DNA of 64,000 nucleotides. Source: Dyadobacter sp. CY326 (GTDB lineage: Bacteria > Bacteroidota > Bacteroidia > Cytophagales > Spirosomataceae). Positions 52,427 through 60,794 of the stretch are shown piece after piece. Below the pieces are notes generated by a model. That model had not been told where the DNA came from, made no database searches, and saw only the letters and a list, made by a program, of their open reading frames with translations. Within the stretch, counting starts at the first letter, position 1. Every line of letters begins with the position of its first letter. Made by a program: the position numbers and the translations under genes. The stretch is from contig NZ_JAJUXI010000002.1 in NCBI RefSeq assembly GCF_021390515.1, forward strand, positions 620,001 to 684,000. Direction: 5' to 3'.

Positions 52427-52869
52427 AGCAATGCCTTAATTTCATGTTGCTTTTTCATAAATTCAAATTTGCCGCCAGGCGATTTTCCTAATAATAATGC
52501 CCCAACGGGAGACGAAGAAGAGACTGCAATTACGGTCTCTTCTTCCATTTTTACAGCACCCAGACTCACTCCGATAAAAAACCAGCCCGCTGTTGTTTCC
52601 AGCAAAGAGCCGACTGCGGCCCGAGCAGGGATCTCGTTTTCGCTTATTTTTTCCAGAACCAATCTCTCCTGACGCACCTGCTCATATTGTCTTGCGTGCA
52701 TGTTCCTATCCAGCTGGCCCATGGATCGCGAAGTCTCGTATTTGTCACCCATAGAGCTCTTTCCCTGATCATTTGCAGACGCCTGCGCCGCTTCCATCGC
52801 ATTCCACGCCACCATCATTCGCTCTTCCAAAAGTGACTTGATATGGGTTATTAAAGCAGTTTTATTCAT
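52423..52869 (-). CDS. GreA/GreB-like C-terminal-domain protein
   Basis: A 148-residue protein. Residues about 75-140 (ARAAVGSLLETTAGWFFIGV, then AVSSSSPVGALLLGKSPGG) have the FKBP-like fold pattern of the GreA/GreB C-terminal domain ('i...sP.g.alLGk..Gd'). The N-terminal part is a helical region (NKTALITHIKSLLEERMMVA) shorter than the GreA coiled coil. The catalytic acid pair of true Gre factors is not obvious. These are often mis-annotated as 3-oxoacyl-ACP synthase in Bacteroidota. It could bind RNA polymerase in the secondary channel; that is inference. Confidence 0.75.
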   Translation of the reverse strand: MNKTALITHIKSLLEERMMVAWNAMEAAQASANDQGKSSMGDKYETSRSMGQLDRNMHARQYEQVRQERLVLEKISENEIPARAAVGSLLETTAGWFFIGVSLGAVKMEEETVIAVSSSSPVGALLLGKSPGGKFEFMKKQHEIKALL

Positions 52870-52977
52870 TGTTTATAAACTTTTGGAACACTCGGCAAAG
52901 TCGTAAAAAAGCCGGATAAGACATCAAAGATAGGCAGGAGCGCGAAAAAATAAGGAAAGGGAAATTTCCGAATGCGT

Positions 52978-53008
52978 TTTCGTGTTGCCAGCTTCCTTGT
53001 TATCTTTG
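52978..53008 (+). promoter_or_regulatory. Bacteroidota-type promoter of pyrB
   Basis: TATCTTTG (53001-53008) fits TAnnTTTG exactly; at 19 bases upstream is TTTC (52978-52981), one change from TTTG. The predicted transcript start is about 17 bases before ATG 53032. Confidence 0.5.
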
Positions 53009-53031
53009 CAAAACTTTTTTGAATCCCACCA

Positions 53032-53952
53032 ATGACAAAACTTTCGGTCCGGCACTTACTTGGAATTAAAAACCTGAACGAGAATGACATTCAAACAATC
53101 TTAGATACAGCGACGCAGTTCAAGGAAGTCATTAACCGGCCCATTAAGAAAGTCCCATCACTCCGGGATATTACCATTGCAAACGTTTTTTTCGAAAATT
53201 CTACCCGCACCAGGCTCTCTTTTGAGCTAGCCGAAAAGCGTCTTTCCGCGGATGTTGTTAATTTTTCTGCATCCGGAAGTTCGGTGAAAAAGGGCGAAAC
53301 ACTGCTCGATACGGTCAACAACATTCTGGCCATGAAGGTCGATATGATCGTTATGCGCCATAGCAGTCCGGGCGCGCCGCATTACTTGTCCACACGCATT
53401 CCCGCAAACGTTGTAAATGCAGGCGACGGAACGCACGAACATCCTACGCAGGCACTGCTCGACGCCTTTTCCATGCGCGAAAAACTGGGTGACCTGACCG
53501 GAAAGAAAATTGCCATTATTGGCGACATTACACATTCGCGCGTTGCACTTTCTAATATTTTTTGTTTGCAAAAACTGGGTGCCGAAGTCATGGTTTGTGG
53601 GCCATCCACATTGATTCCCAAGCATTTGGATGAGTTGGGCGTTAAAATTGGCCACAACGTGCGCGAAGCATTGCAATGGTGTGACGTCGCTAATGTCCTC
53701 CGCATTCAGTTGGAGCGCCAGCAGATCAAGTATTTTCCATCATTGCGAGAATATTCCCTTTATTACGGGATTAACAAGGCAATGCTCGATGAGCTGGACA
53801 AAGAAATCATTTTAATGCATCCGGGCCCGATTAATCGCGGCGTTGAATTGTCTTCCGATGCTGCCGATTCCAGCCATTCCATTATCCTAAATCAGGTTGA
53901 AAACGGCGTTGCAGTGCGAATGGCAGTGCTTTATTTGCTAGCGCAGCAATAA
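53032..53952 (+). CDS. pyrB: aspartate carbamoyltransferase catalytic subunit
   Basis: Catalyses carbamoyl phosphate plus aspartate to carbamoyl aspartate, the second step of pyrimidine synthesis. The 306-residue protein has the carbamoyl-phosphate site FFENSTRTRLSFELAEKRL, the HRSSPGAPH-like loop (MRHSSPGAPHYL), EHPTQALLDAFSM, and the aspartate-binding LRIQLERQQ and MHPGPINRGVELSSD. No pyrI-type regulatory gene is adjacent. Its stop directly abuts that of the convergent AlkD-like gene (53952/53953), with no room for a terminator between them. Confidence 0.96.
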   Translation: MTKLSVRHLLGIKNLNENDIQTILDTATQFKEVINRPIKKVPSLRDITIANVFFENSTRTRLSFELAEKRLSADVVNFSASGSSVKKGETLLDTVNNILAMKVDMIVMRHSSPGAPHYLSTRIPANVVNAGDGTHEHPTQALLDAFSMREKLGDLTGKKIAIIGDITHSRVALSNIFCLQKLGAEVMVCGPSTLIPKHLDELGVKIGHNVREALQWCDVANVLRIQLERQQIKYFPSLREYSLYYGINKAMLDELDKEIILMHPGPINRGVELSSDAADSSHSIILNQVENGVAVRMAVLYLLAQQ

Positions 53953-54663
53953 TTAACAGCGAACTTCCTTTCGCTTCGCTCCTAACCTGCCCTGATCCCA
54001 AATTTTTTGAATGTAATCCGGCGCATATGGCACTTTGCAGGCGGTGTCACCCACATTGACCTTCACTTTTCCGATTCTATTGCCAACGGCCAACGCTTTC
54101 TCCGCCAGCGGTTTGTAGTAAGAGCCAACCGCAATCACAAAACCATTCATGACATATCGCACACGATTGGGTGCCTCATGGATTTCTTTTTCAACCCAAT
54201 CCAATAATTGATCAACTTCCTCTTTATCAATTTCTTCGTCCGGCGTGAGCGCCATCAGGCAGCCAAAAGTTGACCATCCAGCATCCGCGATCAGCTCCTT
54301 ATCCGACTCAATCCACTTTCTTGCCATTTCAAATCCATGATTGCTTTCGGCCGCATTCCACGCAACGGTGTATTCACTGATCATGTGCCAGGACGCACGT
54401 TCAACCCAGTCTTCCAGCGCTTCGGGCGTAAATAATGACGGAACGGACATTAATCCAGCCAGATACATTGCATCTGAATTGCCTGTTTTATAGAGTTCGA
54501 GCGCAAGTGCGTGGTTGTTTTTGTATTTTTTCAAAATCGGTTTCATATCCCCGATTTTGACGCCATACATTGGCTCCTTGCCCCCGTGGTTCCGGAACGT
54601 TTTCAGCGTTTGCTCGCTTCCGAGCGCCGCCAGTTGGTTCATGACATCCTTAACCTGCTCCAT
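53953..54663 (-). CDS. DNA alkylation repair protein (AlkD-like HEAT-repeat glycosylase)
   Basis: A cytoplasmic helical HEAT-repeat protein of 236 residues. The family features are GVKIGDMKPILKKYKNNHAL, ALELYKTGNSDAMYLAGLM and SEYTVAWNAAESNHG, with acidic and aromatic residues lining the DNA groove as in AlkD, which excises positively charged alkylated bases without base flipping. I start at ATG 54663 (MEQVKD); an in-frame ATG at 54729 would add 22 unconserved residues. It is divergent from the SDR gene (54745), so a shared promoter region of about 80 bases controls both. Confidence 0.85.
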   Translation of the reverse strand: MEQVKDVMNQLAALGSEQTLKTFRNHGGKEPMYGVKIGDMKPILKKYKNNHALALELYKTGNSDAMYLAGLMSVPSLFTPEALEDWVERASWHMISEYTVAWNAAESNHGFEMARKWIESDKELIADAGWSTFGCLMALTPDEEIDKEEVDQLLDWVEKEIHEAPNRVRYVMNGFVIAVGSYYKPLAEKALAVGNRIGKVKVNVGDTACKVPYAPDYIQKIWDQGRLGAKRKEVRC

Positions 54664-54744
54664 TTTGGCTGGCTTTTGTTTCAAATCAAAATATAACCAT
54701 TTTAGATAAAATTTTACTTTTAACTGCATTCAAAAATTCACCTG

Positions 54745-55635
54745 ATGATCCACACCGAAGGAATGTTGCGCGATGATGCGCTGAAAAATAAAACCATTAT
54801 CGTAACTGGCGGAGGCACCGGACTGGGCAAATCAATGGCCAGCTATTTTTTGAAACTTGGTGCAAACATTGTCATTTGCAGCCGAAGATTGGAAGTGCTG
54901 GAAAAAACCGCGAAAGAACTTCAAGAAAGCATTGGCGGAAACATTTTGCCGATCGAATGCGACGTTCGAAAACCCGAGCAGATCGAGCATGTACTTGCAA
55001 AAGCGATCGAAAACTTTGGGAGCGTCAATGGGTTGGTCAACAATTCAGCCGGCAATTTTATAAGTCCCACCGAACGGCTGTCCTATAAAGCGGTGGATGT
55101 CATTGTCGACATTGTCTTGCGCGGCACATACTATTTTACGCTTGCATTGGGCAAATACTGGATTGAAAACAACATTAAGGGAACGGTTCTGAACATTTCC
55201 ACAACCTATGCCTGGACAGGCTCCGGCTGGGTTGTGCCCTCCGCGATGGCCAAAGCGGGCGTGCTTGCCATGACGAAATCGCTGGCTTTTGAATGGGCAG
55301 ATCACGGAATTAGATTAAATGCCATTGCCCCCGGGCCGTTTCCCACAAAAGGAGCGTGGGAGCGACTTTTTCCCGAAGAATTGGCAAAGAAATTTTCGTT
55401 TGAAAGCCGAATTCCATTGGAACGCGTGGGCGACCATCAGGAACTGGCCAATCTTGCCGCTTACTTAATGTCCGATTTTTCAGCTTACATGACGGGTGAA
55501 GTGATCACGTTGGACGGAGGTGAAGTGCTGGCCGCCGGACAGTTCAATTTCCTGAAAGAAGTCACTGACGATCAGTGGGATGCCATTGAAGGTCAGATTA
55601 AAAACGCCAACCGGAACAGCAAGAAACCAGAATAA
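54745..55635 (+). CDS. SDR family oxidoreductase (2,4-dienoyl-CoA reductase-like)
   Basis: A short-chain dehydrogenase of 296 residues. The cofactor motif is IIVTGGGTGLGKSMASYF, NNSAGNF follows, and catalytic residues appear as Ser in VLNISTTYAW and a Tyr/Lys region near SAMAKAGVLAMTKSLA. In classical SDRs the order is Ser, Tyr-x3-Lys; here 'SAMAKAG' replaces the YxxxK Tyr with Ala/Ser. That is typical of the 2,4-dienoyl-CoA reductase branch, where catalysis uses other residues. APGPFPTKGAWERL is also typical of that branch. An alternative start is ATG 54763 (MLRDDAL), which fits homologues better; I keep 54745 as the longest ATG. Confidence 0.85.
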   Translation: MIHTEGMLRDDALKNKTIIVTGGGTGLGKSMASYFLKLGANIVICSRRLEVLEKTAKELQESIGGNILPIECDVRKPEQIEHVLAKAIENFGSVNGLVNNSAGNFISPTERLSYKAVDVIVDIVLRGTYYFTLALGKYWIENNIKGTVLNISTTYAWTGSGWVVPSAMAKAGVLAMTKSLAFEWADHGIRLNAIAPGPFPTKGAWERLFPEELAKKFSFESRIPLERVGDHQELANLAAYLMSDFSAYMTGEVITLDGGEVLAAGQFNFLKEVTDDQWDAIEGQIKNANRNSKKPE

Positions 55636-55701
55636 AAATTTTCTTACCGTTTTATTGGGTAATTTTACCTGTTCCTTCGTTATTTGACAAATGATGAAAC
55701 T

Positions 55702-56991
55702 ATGCGCATGAGAACTACTTTAAGCTTTTACATTTGTATTTTAACTGCCTCAGTGCTAGCTGGATGTGCTTCGTCCAACAAGCCCATGAAGCAGTTACCG
55801 GAAGCTCAGGTTCGCCCGTCACAGCAATCTGCACCGATAAACGAAGAACTTTCTCTTATTGCAATTCAAAGTAAATATCTTCTAAAAGACACCACGCAGA
55901 CGAAGGTTTTCCTTTATGTGGATGCTTTCAAAGGCAAAAGTCCGATCTCGACAGCAGAATTTGTACGGCTTTATAACCTGAATTACGTCATTTACTCAGA
56001 TTACGGCACCCGCGAGCGGCTTGGATATGGCAATGTGAAACTGGATTCTTCAAATGTTTCCAGAGCAGGCGACAAGATTGTGATCGCTTACGACATTAAA
56101 AGTCCGGACAAAGACTATGGTGTGCTTTTGAGTGAAATAAGTCAGACGGGAACATTGAAAAAAGTCCTTAATGATTTGACGATCAGATTCAAAAGGCAGG
56201 CTGTTAACGAAACGTATGGCGTTTACACATCCAGCAGCAATCAGCCGCTACAAAGGCATTATATCAACATTAATGAGCCTTTTACATTAAAAAAGGCAGC
56301 TGGAGGAAGCGAGCAATTGCATGTGTTCTATTACAATCATGATTTCGAAGCAGCTGGCTCACCAATGAACATTGCAGCGAAGAATGTCGCTAAATCGCTT
56401 GAAGTTGACAGCTCTTTCACCATCAATTCCGATCAGCAGATCAAGTTCGAAAAAGAGGGTTTATATAACATTTTTGCAGACACAACGCAATCAGAAGGAT
56501 TAGGCATACTCGTTGTAAATGAGCGTTTTCCAAAGGTAACTCGGCCGCAGCTGTTGCTCGGGCCATTGCTTTACATGAGCACCAACAATGAGATCAATGA
56601 AATGAGAAAAGCTGAGGATTATAAAAAAGCCCTCGACAAATATTGGCTTACATTGATGAATGGAAATGCCCCTTTGGCGCAGCAATCGATTCGTTCGTTC
56701 TATGGACGTGTTGAGGAAGCGAATCAGCTTTTTACCACTTACAAAGATGGCTGGAAAACAGATAAGGGCATGATTTACATTGTGTTAGGCCCACCGGATA
56801 AGGTTCAGCGCAGCAAGGATCGGGAAGTCTGGACTTACGATCAACGCGGCAATGCGCAGAACGTCAATTTTACATTTAATAGAAAAAACAATCAATTTGT
56901 GGATGATCATTATGAACTGGTTCGCTATGCCGAATATCAGCCCATTTGGTATCCAGTTGTAGAAGCATGGAGAAACGGCAGTATACGGTAA
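55702..56991 (+). CDS. GWxTD domain-containing lipoprotein
   Basis: A 429-residue lipoprotein. The signal peptide ends in the lipobox LAGC near residue 21, after MRMRTTLSFYICILTASVLA. The C-terminal GWxTD domain is clear: GRVEEANQLFTTYKDGWKTD then KGMIYIVLGPPDKVQRSKD and EVWTYD. These domains occur in Bacteroidota and relatives, often in proteins with unknown envelope roles. I use ATG 55702 rather than the in-frame TTG six codons upstream. The rlmB start (56967) lies inside this gene, so the two overlap by 25 bases and are likely translationally linked. Confidence 0.87.
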   Translation: MRMRTTLSFYICILTASVLAGCASSNKPMKQLPEAQVRPSQQSAPINEELSLIAIQSKYLLKDTTQTKVFLYVDAFKGKSPISTAEFVRLYNLNYVIYSDYGTRERLGYGNVKLDSSNVSRAGDKIVIAYDIKSPDKDYGVLLSEISQTGTLKKVLNDLTIRFKRQAVNETYGVYTSSSNQPLQRHYININEPFTLKKAAGGSEQLHVFYYNHDFEAAGSPMNIAAKNVAKSLEVDSSFTINSDQQIKFEKEGLYNIFADTTQSEGLGILVVNERFPKVTRPQLLLGPLLYMSTNNEINEMRKAEDYKKALDKYWLTLMNGNAPLAQQSIRSFYGRVEEANQLFTTYKDGWKTDKGMIYIVLGPPDKVQRSKDREVWTYDQRGNAQNVNFTFNRKNNQFVDDHYELVRYAEYQPIWYPVVEAWRNGSIR

Positions 56992-57737
56992 GAAAACCCG
57001 CCCCAAGACAGTCCCAGGCGGACATGGTTTTTGGTACGCAATCAGTATTGGAAACCCTTCGATCGGGGAAGGAAATAGAACGGTTATTCATTCAGCGTGA
57101 ATTCGGGCTTGCTGAAATTGAGAAACTTGCGAAGGAATTAGGCGTTCCTTTTCAGCGCGTTCCGGTTGAAAAACTGAACCGCGTAACCCGAAAAAATCAC
57201 CAGGGCGTCATCGCATTTGTTTCGCCGATCCAATACATGCCGCTTCACAACGTGCTCACGCAGGTTTATGAAGAAGGCAAAACACCATTGTTGCTTCTTT
57301 TGGACAGAATAACGGATGTAAGAAACTTCGGAGCCATCGCCAGAACGGCGGAATGTGCTGGTGTGCAAGCGCTTATCGTTCCCACAAAAGGCGGCGCGCA
57401 GATCAACGCAGATGCGATGAAAACCTCATCCGGTGCATTAAATTTCCTGCCCGTCTGCCGCGAACCAAATTTGTACGAGACATTGCAATATCTCCGCAAC
57501 AGCGGATTACAGATCATTGCCTGTACAGAAAAAACAGAAAAGTCACTTTACGAAATTGATTTCTCCATCCCAACGGTCATCATTATGGGATCTGAAGAGG
57601 ATGGGATCTCAAAGGAATTTATACAGTTAGCGGACTCAGGAGCAAGAATTCCTTTGAGCGGACAAGTGGAATCGCTAAATGTTTCGGTTGCCAGTTCGAT
57701 TGTTCTCTATGAGGCTGTAAGGCAACGAATAAAATAA
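56967..57737 (+). CDS. rlmB: 23S rRNA (guanosine-2'-O)-methyltransferase RlmB-type (SpoU/TrmH family)
   Basis: A SPOUT-class methyltransferase of 256 residues. An N-terminal RNA-binding substrate domain (DMVFGTQSVLETLRSGKEIE) is followed by the catalytic domain with the three SpoU motifs: LLLLDRITDVRNFGAIARTA (motif 1), IIMGSEEDGISKEFIQLA (motif 2), and IPLSGQVESLNVSVASSIVL (motif 3). That set is the RlmB/TrmH family; RlmB methylates G2251 of 23S rRNA in E. coli. I start at ATG 56967 (MEKRQYTV), which fits homologues; an in-frame TTG at 56946 is further upstream. It overlaps the GWxTD gene by 25 bases. Confidence 0.9.
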   Translation: MEKRQYTVRKPAPRQSQADMVFGTQSVLETLRSGKEIERLFIQREFGLAEIEKLAKELGVPFQRVPVEKLNRVTRKNHQGVIAFVSPIQYMPLHNVLTQVYEEGKTPLLLLLDRITDVRNFGAIARTAECAGVQALIVPTKGGAQINADAMKTSSGALNFLPVCREPNLYETLQYLRNSGLQIIACTEKTEKSLYEIDFSIPTVIIMGSEEDGISKEFIQLADSGARIPLSGQVESLNVSVASSIVLYEAVRQRIK

Positions 57738-57751
57738 TGTTTAAAGCTTAA

Positions 57752-57780
57752 ACTTCCCAAGTCTTGAAGACTTGGGAAGT
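57752..57780. repeat. ACTTCCCAAGTCTT palindrome (possible terminator)
   Basis: ACTTCCCAAGTCTT (57752-57765) and AAGACTTGGGAAGT (57767-57780) are perfect 14-base inverted arms separated by one base. From memory, this ACTTCCCAAGTC palindrome is common between genes in Bacteroidota. Folded as a hairpin with a 5-base loop it would sit 14 bases after the rlmB stop, with a weak T run, and 12 bases from the convergent mnmA stop, so it may end both transcripts. Confidence 0.8.
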
Positions 57781-57792
57781 CTTTCATCCCTA

Positions 57793-58896
57793 TTACTGCC
57801 GGAAACTCTTCATAATCCAGCCTCCGCCGACAACATCATCCCCTTCATAAAAAACAGCAGCCTGCCCCGGCGCGATGCCGTTGACGCCGTCGTGGAATCT
57901 GGCGACGATTTTATCAGCTTCAATTTGCTCGATGGTTGCGGGCGTTCCGTCGTGTTTGTAACGAACTTTTGTTACGGTTTCTAACGGCTTTTCCAGTGAC
58001 GCGTATTTTTGCAGGTTCAGCTTGCTGACATACATTCCATCCCGGAAAAGATCTGGCAAATCACCCAGCACAACTTCATTGGTGTCTTTTCTGATTTCTG
58101 TTACAAAAGCAGGTTTGCCTAGCGCAATTCCTAATCCCTTACGCTGGCCAACGGTGTAAAATGGATAACCTTCGTGTTTTCCAACGATTGTGCCGTCTTC
58201 AAAAACAAAATTTCCACCAGCCACTTCTGCTTCCAAACCTGGAATTCTTCTTTTCAAAAACCCACGATAATCATTATCCGGCACGAAGCAGATTTCATAG
58301 CTTTCCGATTTGTTAACCAGATCGATAAAACCTCGTTCCCGCGCCATCTCACGGATTTCTGATTTGTGTAAATATCCTAACGGCAATTTGGTGCGTGCCA
58401 AACTTTCCTGCGAAACGCCCCAAAGCACGTAACTTTGATCTTTCCACGCATCAATGCCTTTAGATACATAATGACGGCCATCATTGAATTGCATATTGGC
58501 ATAATGTCCGGTTGCAATAAACTCGCAATCCAGACGATCCGCTCTTTTCAAAAGCGCGTCCCATTTAATGTGCGTGTTGCACAAAACGCACGGATTTGGC
58601 GTGCGGCCTTCGAGATATTCTCCCGTAAAATGGTCGATCACATAATCGCCAAATTCGGTGCGTATGTCGAGAATATAATGTGGGAAGCCTAGTTCAACTG
58701 CAATGTTTCTTGCGTCATTGATGGAGTCGAGGGAGCAGCAGCCAGTTTCTTTTTTAGTGCCGCCGCTGCTGGCGTAATCCCAGGTTTTCATGGTCATGCC
58801 GATGACCTCATAACCTTGTTCGTGTAACATAACAGCTGCAAGCGAGCTGTCAATGCCGCCACTCATGGCGACTAAAATGCGTCCGTGTTTGCTCAT
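57793..58896 (-). CDS. mnmA: tRNA-specific 2-thiouridylase
   Basis: Adds sulfur to U34 of tRNA-Glu, -Gln and -Lys. The 367-residue protein has the PP-loop SGGIDSSLAAVMLHEQGYEV, the first catalytic cysteine in NPCVLCNTHIKW near residue 104, and the second cysteine in YEICFVPD near 200. ATGHYANM and GQRKGLGIALG complete the family signature. Sulfur reaches MnmA by persulfide relay from a cysteine desulfurase, not directly from the sulfate locus. The minus-strand box TACTTTTG (58981-58988) upstream is a possible promoter. Confidence 0.95.
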   Translation of the reverse strand: MSKHGRILVAMSGGIDSSLAAVMLHEQGYEVIGMTMKTWDYASSGGTKKETGCCSLDSINDARNIAVELGFPHYILDIRTEFGDYVIDHFTGEYLEGRTPNPCVLCNTHIKWDALLKRADRLDCEFIATGHYANMQFNDGRHYVSKGIDAWKDQSYVLWGVSQESLARTKLPLGYLHKSEIREMARERGFIDLVNKSESYEICFVPDNDYRGFLKRRIPGLEAEVAGGNFVFEDGTIVGKHEGYPFYTVGQRKGLGIALGKPAFVTEIRKDTNEVVLGDLPDLFRDGMYVSKLNLQKYASLEKPLETVTKVRYKHDGTPATIEQIEADKIVARFHDGVNGIAPGQAAVFYEGDDVVGGGWIMKSFRQ

Positions 58897-58980
58897 TCGA
58901 GGAATCTGCGAAGGTTGAATGCCTTCCGATTTTGTTTATGTTGAAAATGCTAAACAGCTTAGACGCTGCCGCAGGTTCCG

Positions 58981-58988
58981 CAAAAGTA
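58981..58988 (-). promoter_or_regulatory. possible -7 box of mnmA
   Basis: TACTTTTG on the minus strand matches TAnnTTTG, 85 bases before the mnmA ATG. No TTTG at the 19-base spacing. Confidence 0.35.
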
Positions 58989-59001
58989 CGGATAAAGCGT
59001 G

Positions 59002-60759
59002 TCAATTCTGCACAGCCACTTTAAACACTTCTTTGCCGACTGTGATCAGATACAAACCATTTTGCAACGAGCTTGTATCTAGTGGTTTGGAAGGAAGTAC
59101 CGAAGATTCCATCACTGAAAACCCTTGAACGTTGCGGATGCTGTAAGGCTGGTTTTTATCGGCGCTTTGAATATGCAATTGTCCGTGGGCGGGGTTTGGG
59201 TAGACTGTGGCAATTTGTCCATCAGCATTCATTACGATAGTCCTTGAAAGGGTGGAGCTACCATCGAGATCAACTTGTTTAAGGCGGTAATAAGACTTAA
59301 ACTGTGTGTCAATATCAATGTATTCATATTGCATTTTCCGTTTGGAATCGACATATCCATTTACAAATGCTATGGTTTCAAAATTTCTTCCATTCAAACT
59401 TCGCTGAACTTCGAAACCTTTGTTATTTGTCTCGGACGCAGTTTCCCAGATCAGCTTATTGCCTTCAACACTCTTGGTTCCCTTAAAATAAACAAGATCA
59501 ACTGGTAGGACTGCGATGCATGTGGGCGAGTACTTTACTTCATTATTCGAGCTGCAACCTTCTCCATTACCACTTATAAATGCATTGTTAGGCCTGTATT
59601 CGAGGTAAATGCATACACCTTCATTAGCACAATCTGAAAGCAGCGGCGAGCCTTCGATGATCAGATTGGGAGAAGTATATATATACATGTCTTTCAAAGC
59701 AGCAATACTTTCGAGAAGAGGATTATCCCTGATTATCAAATCACCTGATATTCCCTCGAGAGATTCTAATCCATCCAGACTTTTTAAATTAGGATGGGCT
59801 TCGATTGTTAACCGACCAAGTACAGTTCTTAGCACTGTGAAGCCACTCATAGTCTCGAATGTATTGTTTTGAAGTAAAAGCTGCCCGCGAACAATATCCA
59901 GCTTATCCAATCCAACCGGCGTTGTGCTGCCGTCTGAAAATCGGAATAAACCAGAGATTTCTTTAAGATTATTCAGACCGTTTAGATTAATAAGTGCATT
60001 GTTGCTCCGAATAACAAGATTATCCGTAAAGGATGTGATCGTGGAAAGTCCGCTCAGGCTGATCAACGACGGATTTAAAACAATCTCTGCTCTTTTTAGC
60101 TGAGTAAGATTACCGAAGCCTGAAAGTGCTGGCAATGCATTGTTCCGATAAAGTATAATTTCGCTGCAACTGGTCAAATTGTGGTCGAATAATGAAGTCA
60201 ATACAGCATTATCAGAAATGTTAACAAACGGAACGGATGCGAGAACATCTAAACCCGCAAGACTTATGAGTCCTGCATTGTTCGAAATGCCAAGGGTATT
60301 GCTTAAAGTAGTAAGAGAGGTAAGGCCTGTCAAATCAACCAGGCCAGGATTATAGCTTATCGAAATCTCACCAGCCCAGAGATTCGGAATATTATTAGTA
60401 ATTGTTGTTAGAGCATTCAGGCCATTTAAAGTGGCAAGTACGGGGTTGGAAGCAATCTGGATCTTCCCGTTTACAACCGAAGTAAGTGAGTTAAGCCCGG
60501 CGAGTGAGGTTAACAGTGGATTTTCGTAAATCTGAATGTCACCGGTTATGGTTGTAATCGGCAGCAAGCCGCTCAGACTTGTAATATCAGGACCCGAAAT
60601 AAGCAGGTTACCTATAAGCTTCGTGCAACTAGGATATTGCACACTAAAATTGTCTACATCAGCCTGCGAAGTCAATCTGACCTCTCCAATTGTACATTGA
60701 GCTAATGCTGCAAAACTGAGAAACGCGAGTAAGATTGTGAGGTTTAGTGTGTTTTTCAT
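59002..60759 (-). CDS. secreted leucine-rich-type repeat protein with T9SS-like sorting tail (paralogue A)
   Basis: A secreted or surface protein of about 585 residues. A signal peptide (TILLAFLSFAALAQ) is followed by a Cys-x-GEVRLTSQADVDNF start module. About twelve repeats of a receptor-L/LRR-like type follow, each of the form 'SLSGL..lt...g.l.I..Np.L.sL.GL' (about residues 60-385). A linker comes next, then a domain with WETASETNNKGFEVQRSLNG, and a C-terminal tail ending GLYLITVGKEVFKVAVQN. That tail resembles type A sorting domains of the type IX system. I start at ATG 60759; the frame is open to 60798. It shares its plan with the gene at 60795. Confidence 0.8.
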   Translation of the reverse strand: MKNTLNLTILLAFLSFAALAQCTIGEVRLTSQADVDNFSVQYPSCTKLIGNLLISGPDITSLSGLLPITTITGDIQIYENPLLTSLAGLNSLTSVVNGKIQIASNPVLATLNGLNALTTITNNIPNLWAGEISISYNPGLVDLTGLTSLTTLSNTLGISNNAGLISLAGLDVLASVPFVNISDNAVLTSLFDHNLTSCSEIILYRNNALPALSGFGNLTQLKRAEIVLNPSLISLSGLSTITSFTDNLVIRSNNALINLNGLNNLKEISGLFRFSDGSTTPVGLDKLDIVRGQLLLQNNTFETMSGFTVLRTVLGRLTIEAHPNLKSLDGLESLEGISGDLIIRDNPLLESIAALKDMYIYTSPNLIIEGSPLLSDCANEGVCIYLEYRPNNAFISGNGEGCSSNNEVKYSPTCIAVLPVDLVYFKGTKSVEGNKLIWETASETNNKGFEVQRSLNGRNFETIAFVNGYVDSKRKMQYEYIDIDTQFKSYYRLKQVDLDGSSTLSRTIVMNADGQIATVYPNPAHGQLHIQSADKNQPYSIRNVQGFSVMESSVLPSKPLDTSSLQNGLYLITVGKEVFKVAVQN

Positions 60760-60794
60760 ATGGATGGATTTGATGATTTTAAATGAAGATGATC

